Source: Rhodoferax sp.
GTDB taxonomy: Bacteria > Pseudomonadota > Gammaproteobacteria > Burkholderiales > Burkholderiaceae_C
Direction of reading: 5' to 3'
DNA: 33,200 nt
Assembly: GCA_030685025.1 (NCBI GenBank)
Contig: JAUXWC010000236.1
Coordinates: forward strand, 1 to 33,200
Part shown: positions 29,816 to 33,200 of the stretch, one piece after another
Layout: the number at the start of each line of letters is the position of its first letter
Numbering within the stretch: the stretch's first letter is position 1
Notes under the pieces: generated by a model
What the model saw: only the letters and a program-made list of their open reading frames with translations
Database searches by the model: none
What the model was told of the DNA's origin: nothing
Made by a program: the position numbers and the translations under genes

Positions 29816-29890
29816 TGGTGGGCGGTGAGAGTGTCGAACTCCCGACCTATGCAGTGTGAATGCATCGCTCTACCGCTGAGCTAACCGCCC
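29816..29890 (-). tRNA. tRNA-Val (CAC)
   Basis: A 75-nt cloverleaf on the minus strand. The acceptor is GGGCGGT/ACCGCCC with discriminator A and encoded CCA. The D arm is AGCTCAGCGGTAGAGC. The anticodon stem ATGCA/TGCAT has loop TTCACAC, so the anticodon is CAC and it reads GUG. The T arm is CGGGAGTTCGACACTCTC-like. It lies downstream of dnaQ and may be processed from the same transcript or have its own promoter in the 63-nt gap. Confidence 0.95.
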
Positions 29891-29953
29891 TGAATGGGTA
29901 TCAGGTAAGCCTCGAATTATGCCATACCTCCGGACCGATTTATCCCGCCCGGC

Positions 29954-30655
29954 TCAAGCGGCGACGCGCCACACAGTCTTGCCGCCGCTGGCTTTGTCGA
30001 TTTGCGCGAGCACGTCCTCGTGGGCGAGCACCTCCTGCTCATTGGCCCGCAACACGGGCAAGTCGAAACTTGACAGGTCGATCTGTGGCACCGCCGGGTC
30101 GCCATGCCGCGGGCCCTGGGCGTCGATCAGCAGCGCCTCCTGGCCGCGCGTGAGGTTGATGTACACATCGGCCAGCAGTTCGGCATCCAGCAAAGCGCCG
30201 TGCAGCGTGCGACCGGAGTTGTCAACGCCAAGCCGGTCGCACAGCGCGTCAAGCGAGTTGCGTTTGCCGGGGTACATTTCCTTGGCCATCACCAGGGTGT
30301 CGACCACCTTGTTGACGTGCTCCTTGAACCGCGGCTGCGCCACCAGTTCGAGCTCCTTGTCCAGAAAACCCAGGTCAAACGCCGCGTTGTGGATGATGAC
30401 TTCGGCGTCCCGCACGTAGCGCAGCAGGTCTGCCACCACGGCCTCGAACTTCGGCTTGTCCTTCAGAAATTCGGTCGTGATACCGTGTACCTTGAGCGCC
30501 TCTTCATGGCTGTCGCGCCCAGGGTTCAGGTAGAAGTGCAGGTTGTTGCCAGTCAGGCGGCGATTGACCAGCTCGACGCAGCCGATCTCGATGATGCGGT
30601 CGCCGTTGTCGGCCGACAGACCGGTGGTTTCAGTGTCTAGAAAAATCTGGCGCAT
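29954..30655 (-). CDS. dnaQ: DNA polymerase III epsilon subunit (3'-5' exonuclease)
   Basis: A 233-residue DEDDh proofreading exonuclease. The catalytic residues are Asp7 and Glu9 (DTETTG), the HNAAFD motif with Asp94, and His152 with Asp157 (HGALLDAELLAD). The C-terminal 50 residues should bind the alpha subunit. It removes mismatched bases during replication. The gene starts 12 nt after the fdx stop on the minus strand, so it is probably cotranscribed with the iron-sulfur genes. Confidence 0.95.
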   Translation of the reverse strand: MRQIFLDTETTGLSADNGDRIIEIGCVELVNRRLTGNNLHFYLNPGRDSHEEALKVHGITTEFLKDKPKFEAVVADLLRYVRDAEVIIHNAAFDLGFLDKELELVAQPRFKEHVNKVVDTLVMAKEMYPGKRNSLDALCDRLGVDNSGRTLHGALLDAELLADVYINLTRGQEALLIDAQGPRHGDPAVPQIDLSSFDLPVLRANEQEVLAHEDVLAQIDKASGGKTVWRVAA

Positions 30656-30667
30656 TGGGCTGCTGAT

Positions 30668-31006
30668 TCAATGGTTCTCTTTGGCGTGGTTGATCGAGTA
30701 GCGCGGTATTTCCACGGTCACGTCCTTTTGCGCCAGGAACGCCTGGCAACTGAGCCGCGAGTTGGGCTCCAGACCCCAGGCGCGGTCGAGCAGGTCTTCT
30801 TCGTTTTCATCGATCTCGTTGAGCGAGGAAAAGCCCTCGCGCACGATCACGTGGCAGGTGGTGCAGGCGCAACTCATGTCGCAGGCGTGCTCGATGTTGA
30901 TCTTGTGGTCCAGCAGCGCTTCGCAAATCGACGTGCCCGCTGGCGCCGAAATCTCGGCGCCCTTGGGGCAGTATTCCGGGTGCGGAAGGATCTTGATGAT
31001 GGGCAT
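30668..31006 (-). CDS. fdx: ISC-system [2Fe-2S] ferredoxin
   Basis: A 112-residue adrenodoxin-type ferredoxin. The cluster ligands are Cys42, Cys48, Cys51 and Cys87 (spacing Cx5Cx2C, then a distant Cys). Extra Cys13, Cys28 and Cys46 are present, as in E. coli Fdx. It supplies electrons for cluster formation on IscU and for sulfur transfer. The gene is downstream of hscA, the standard ISC order, and is followed at 12 nt by dnaQ instead of iscX. Confidence 0.95.
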   Translation of the reverse strand: MPIIKILPHPEYCPKGAEISAPAGTSICEALLDHKINIEHACDMSCACTTCHVIVREGFSSLNEIDENEEDLLDRAWGLEPNSRLSCQAFLAQKDVTVEIPRYSINHAKENH

Positions 31007-31032
31007 GCGTGGCTTTCCCTGTGGGGTCTGGC

Positions 31033-32889
31033 TCAGACCGTCTCGATGTTCTTGCCGGCCAGCGCTTGCTGGATGCCCCGGTTCATGCGCAGTGCGGCAA
31101 AAGCCTCGGTGCCCTGTGCCAGCAGCTTGGTGGTGGCCTCGATCAACGCGGCGTCGTCGGTACCCATCACCTGCAGCACGGCCACCATGCGCGCGTCGAT
31201 GTCAGCGCGTTCGGACGCGTCAAGCAGGTCGCCATCAGCATCCAGCGCACTGTGGGTGGCCAGCAGCATGCGCTCGGCGTCCACCCGCGCCTCCACCACG
31301 GCGCGGGCCTGCATGTCGGCCTCGGCGGTGGCGAAACTGTCCTGCAGCATCTTGGCGATCTGGTCGTCGGCCAGGCCATACGAGGGCTTGACGTCGATCT
31401 GGGCCTGAACACCGCTGACCTGCTCCAGCGCCGAGACCGTGAGCAGACCGTCGGCGTCGACCGTGAAGGTGACCCGGATACGCGCCGCGCCGGCCACCAT
31501 CGGCGGGATGCCGCGCAGCTCGAAGCGTGCCAGGCTGCGGCAATCCGCCACCAGGTCGCGCTCGCCCTGCACCACGTGCACCGCCAGGGCGGTCTGGCCG
31601 TCCTTGTAGGTGGTGAAATCCTGCGCCATCGCCGTTGGGATAGTCTGGTTGCGCGGCACGATGCGCTCCACCAGGCCGCCCATGGTCTCCAGGCCCAGGG
31701 ACAAGGGGATCACGTCGAGCAACAACAACTCGCCGTTGGTGCTGTTGCCCGCCAACTGGTTGGCCGAGATGGCGGCGCCCAGGGCCACCACCTCATCGGG
31801 GTTGAGATTGTTGAGCGGCGCCATGTTGAACAGTTTGGCCACCGCCCGTTGCACTTGCGGCATGCGTGTGGAGCCGCCCACCATCACCACCCCCTGCACG
31901 TCTGCCACGTCAAACTGCGCGTCGCGCAAGGCGCGACGAACGGCGGTGAGCGTGCGCGCGGTCAAACTGGCGGTGACCGCCTCAAACTGCGCAACCGACA
32001 CGTCCAGCGCCAGCCGCTCATCGCCCAGCGCGGCTTCGAAGCGGATCGTCGGCGCGTTCGACAGCGCTTCCTTGCAGCGGCGCGCGGCGACCTTGAGGGT
32101 GGCTTTGTCGGTGGCGCTGCGTGCTGCCCTGCCCGTTTGTGCCAATACCCAGTCAACCAGCGCGTGGTCATAGTCGTCGCCGCCCAGGGCCGAATCGCCA
32201 CCCGTGGCGATGACTTCGAACACGCCACGGGTCAGCCGCAGAATCGAGATATCGAAGGTGCCACCGCCCAGGTCGTAGACCGCATAGACGCCCTCGCTGG
32301 CATTGTCCAATCCGTAGGCGATGGCCGCGGCGGTGGGCTCATTGATCAGGCGCAGCACGTTGAGGCCGGCCAGCTTGGCCGCATCCTTGGTGGCCTGACG
32401 CTGCGCGTCATCAAAATAGGCTGGCACGGTGATGACCGCGCCATACAAGTCGTCGTTAAAGGTGTCCTCGGCGCGGTAACGCAAGGTCGCCAAAATGTCG
32501 GCGCTGATCTCGACTGGCGACTTCTCGCCCGCCACGGTCTGAATGCCCAGCATGCCAGGGTGGTCGACAAAGCGATACGGCAACTTGCCCGCGCCCCGCA
32601 CGTCTTTCAGGCTGCGACCCATGAACCGCTTGACCGAAGCAATGGTGTTCTCGGGGTCGGTAGCCTGCGCGGCCTGCGCCTCGTGGCCGATCTGGCGCCC
32701 GCCGCCAGCCAGGTAACGCACCACCGAAGGCAAGATCACGCTCGCCTCGCCGTCTGGCAAGCACTCGGACACACCATGACGCACCGACGCCACCAGCGAA
32801 TGGGTGGTCCCCAAGTCGATGCCCACCGCCACACGCCGCTGGTGCGGATTGGGGGTCTGGCCGGGTTCGGAGATTTGTAACAGTGCCAT
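31033..32889 (-). CDS. hscA: Fe-S cluster assembly chaperone HscA (Hsp70 class)
   Basis: A 618-residue specialised Hsp70. The ATPase domain has the phosphate-1 motif [11 protein letters not shown] near residue 22, the phosphate-2 motif [12 protein letters not shown] near 202 and the adenosine motif [13 protein letters not shown] near 345. The substrate-binding domain follows and recognises the LPPVK motif of IscU. The length matches HscA (about 616). It releases clusters from IscU together with the co-chaperone HscB encoded 26 nt upstream. Confidence 0.96.
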   Translation of the reverse strand: MALLQISEPGQTPNPHQRRVAVGIDLGTTHSLVASVRHGVSECLPDGEASVILPSVVRYLAGGGRQIGHEAQAAQATDPENTIASVKRFMGRSLKDVRGAGKLPYRFVDHPGMLGIQTVAGEKSPVEISADILATLRYRAEDTFNDDLYGAVITVPAYFDDAQRQATKDAAKLAGLNVLRLINEPTAAAIAYGLDNASEGVYAVYDLGGGTFDISILRLTRGVFEVIATGGDSALGGDDYDHALVDWVLAQTGRAARSATDKATLKVAARRCKEALSNAPTIRFEAALGDERLALDVSVAQFEAVTASLTARTLTAVRRALRDAQFDVADVQGVVMVGGSTRMPQVQRAVAKLFNMAPLNNLNPDEVVALGAAISANQLAGNSTNGELLLLDVIPLSLGLETMGGLVERIVPRNQTIPTAMAQDFTTYKDGQTALAVHVVQGERDLVADCRSLARFELRGIPPMVAGAARIRVTFTVDADGLLTVSALEQVSGVQAQIDVKPSYGLADDQIAKMLQDSFATAEADMQARAVVEARVDAERMLLATHSALDADGDLLDASERADIDARMVAVLQVMGTDDAALIEATTKLLAQGTEAFAALRMNRGIQQALAGKNIETV

Positions 32890-32915
32890 ATTAGTATTTT
32901 AGTACCGCAATTCCA

Positions 32916-33200
32916 TTACTGTCGGTCTGCGATTCGATTCAGATGATCGCGCACGTCACGGGAAAATCGTTCGATGAACATCAGCGCACGCACTTGCTGC
33001 GCCGCCGCCGGGTAGTTGTGCGCCTGGTCCAGCAGTTGCTGGCATTGCTCCAGCGCCGCGCGCAGGGCCTGGGCCACTTCGTCATGGAGGGCCTCCAACT
33101 GGGGGCCATCACCGGCCTCTTCCAGCGCCTCGCGCCACTGCATCTGCTGCATCAGGAAGGCGGCGGGCATGGCGGTGTTGTTCTCAGCCTGAATCGGCGC
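32916..33200 (-). CDS. hscB: Co-chaperone HscB, C-terminal part (runs off window end)
   Basis: The minus-strand frame is open to the window edge. The visible 94 residues are the C-terminal IscU-binding three-helix bundle, with QAENNTAMPAAFLMQQMQWR followed by a heptad-like acidic helix and a final FIERFSRDVRDHL helix. The N-terminal J domain lies outside the window. An internal ATG at 33170 is not the true start, since the frame continues upstream with conserved residues. HscB delivers IscU to HscA and stimulates its ATPase. Confidence 0.92.
   Translation of the reverse strand, partial: APIQAENNTAMPAAFLMQQMQWREALEEAGDGPQLEALHDEVAQALRAALEQCQQLLDQAHNYPAAAQQVRALMFIERFSRDVRDHLNRIADRQ

Noticed and set aside
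31009-32880. Long plus-strand open frame of 623 codons opposite hscA
   Set aside because: It is antisense to a clear Hsp70 gene, has low-complexity His/Arg/Gly composition and no family likeness. Open antisense frames are common in GC-rich genes.

Overview
The window looks like a GC-rich betaproteobacterium of the order Burkholderiales, most likely Comamonadaceae (Rhodoferax/Polaromonas-like). This is inferred from three things: the gene order tauE-cysI-DUF934-cysH-cysD-cysN, the hscB-hscA-fdx block followed by dnaQ, and a structured repeat upstream of cysN of a kind I recall from Comamonadaceae. No species can be assigned from the sequence alone.

Layout. 1-1043: end of an EamA/DMT transporter and a two-domain sulfurtransferase. 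1206-7829: a nucleoside uptake and breakdown operon, made of a BMP-type binding protein, a double ABC ATPase, two permeases, ribokinase and nucleoside hydrolase. 7893-8459 (minus): an exported chalcone-isomerase-like protein. 8861-14510: an unusual chemosensory-like module. It holds a membrane-anchored mini-MCP, two CheX-like proteins (the second fused to a degenerate receiver), an intact CheY and a 938-residue kinase. The kinase joins a periplasmic jelly-roll-like domain, a 7TM region, a PAS-like linker, Hpt and CheA-type HATPase, but has no CheW-like P5 domain. No cheW, cheR, cheB or cheZ is nearby. This is the best candidate for an undescribed system.

14670-22578: sulfur assimilation. A TauE/SafE permease, sulfite reductase, DUF934, APS reductase and both ATP sulfurylase subunits are followed by a 7Fe ferredoxin and a thioredoxin-reductase-like ferredoxin-NADP reductase, which could supply electrons to the sulfite reductase. 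22631-24965: a TPP riboswitch heads a TonB-dependent receptor, implying thiamine-controlled outer-membrane uptake.

25025-27493: tRNA-Asn(GTT), whose 3' 47 bp recur 2,393 bp downstream with 3 mismatches. The interval is a small decayed integrated element. It carries a higB2/higA2-like toxin-antitoxin pair, an N-terminally truncated integrase with Cys in place of the catalytic Tyr, a short ORF, and a gene that looks like a toxin N-terminus fused to an antitoxin C-terminus. 27598-29204 holds small orphan genes and a DUF5710 remnant broken by an in-frame stop.

29349-33200: universal stress protein, a bidirectional terminator, tRNA-Val(CAC) and, on the minus strand, hscB (partial), hscA, fdx and dnaQ, the distal part of an ISC iron-sulfur assembly operon. 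No CRISPR array, rRNA or complete insertion sequence was seen.
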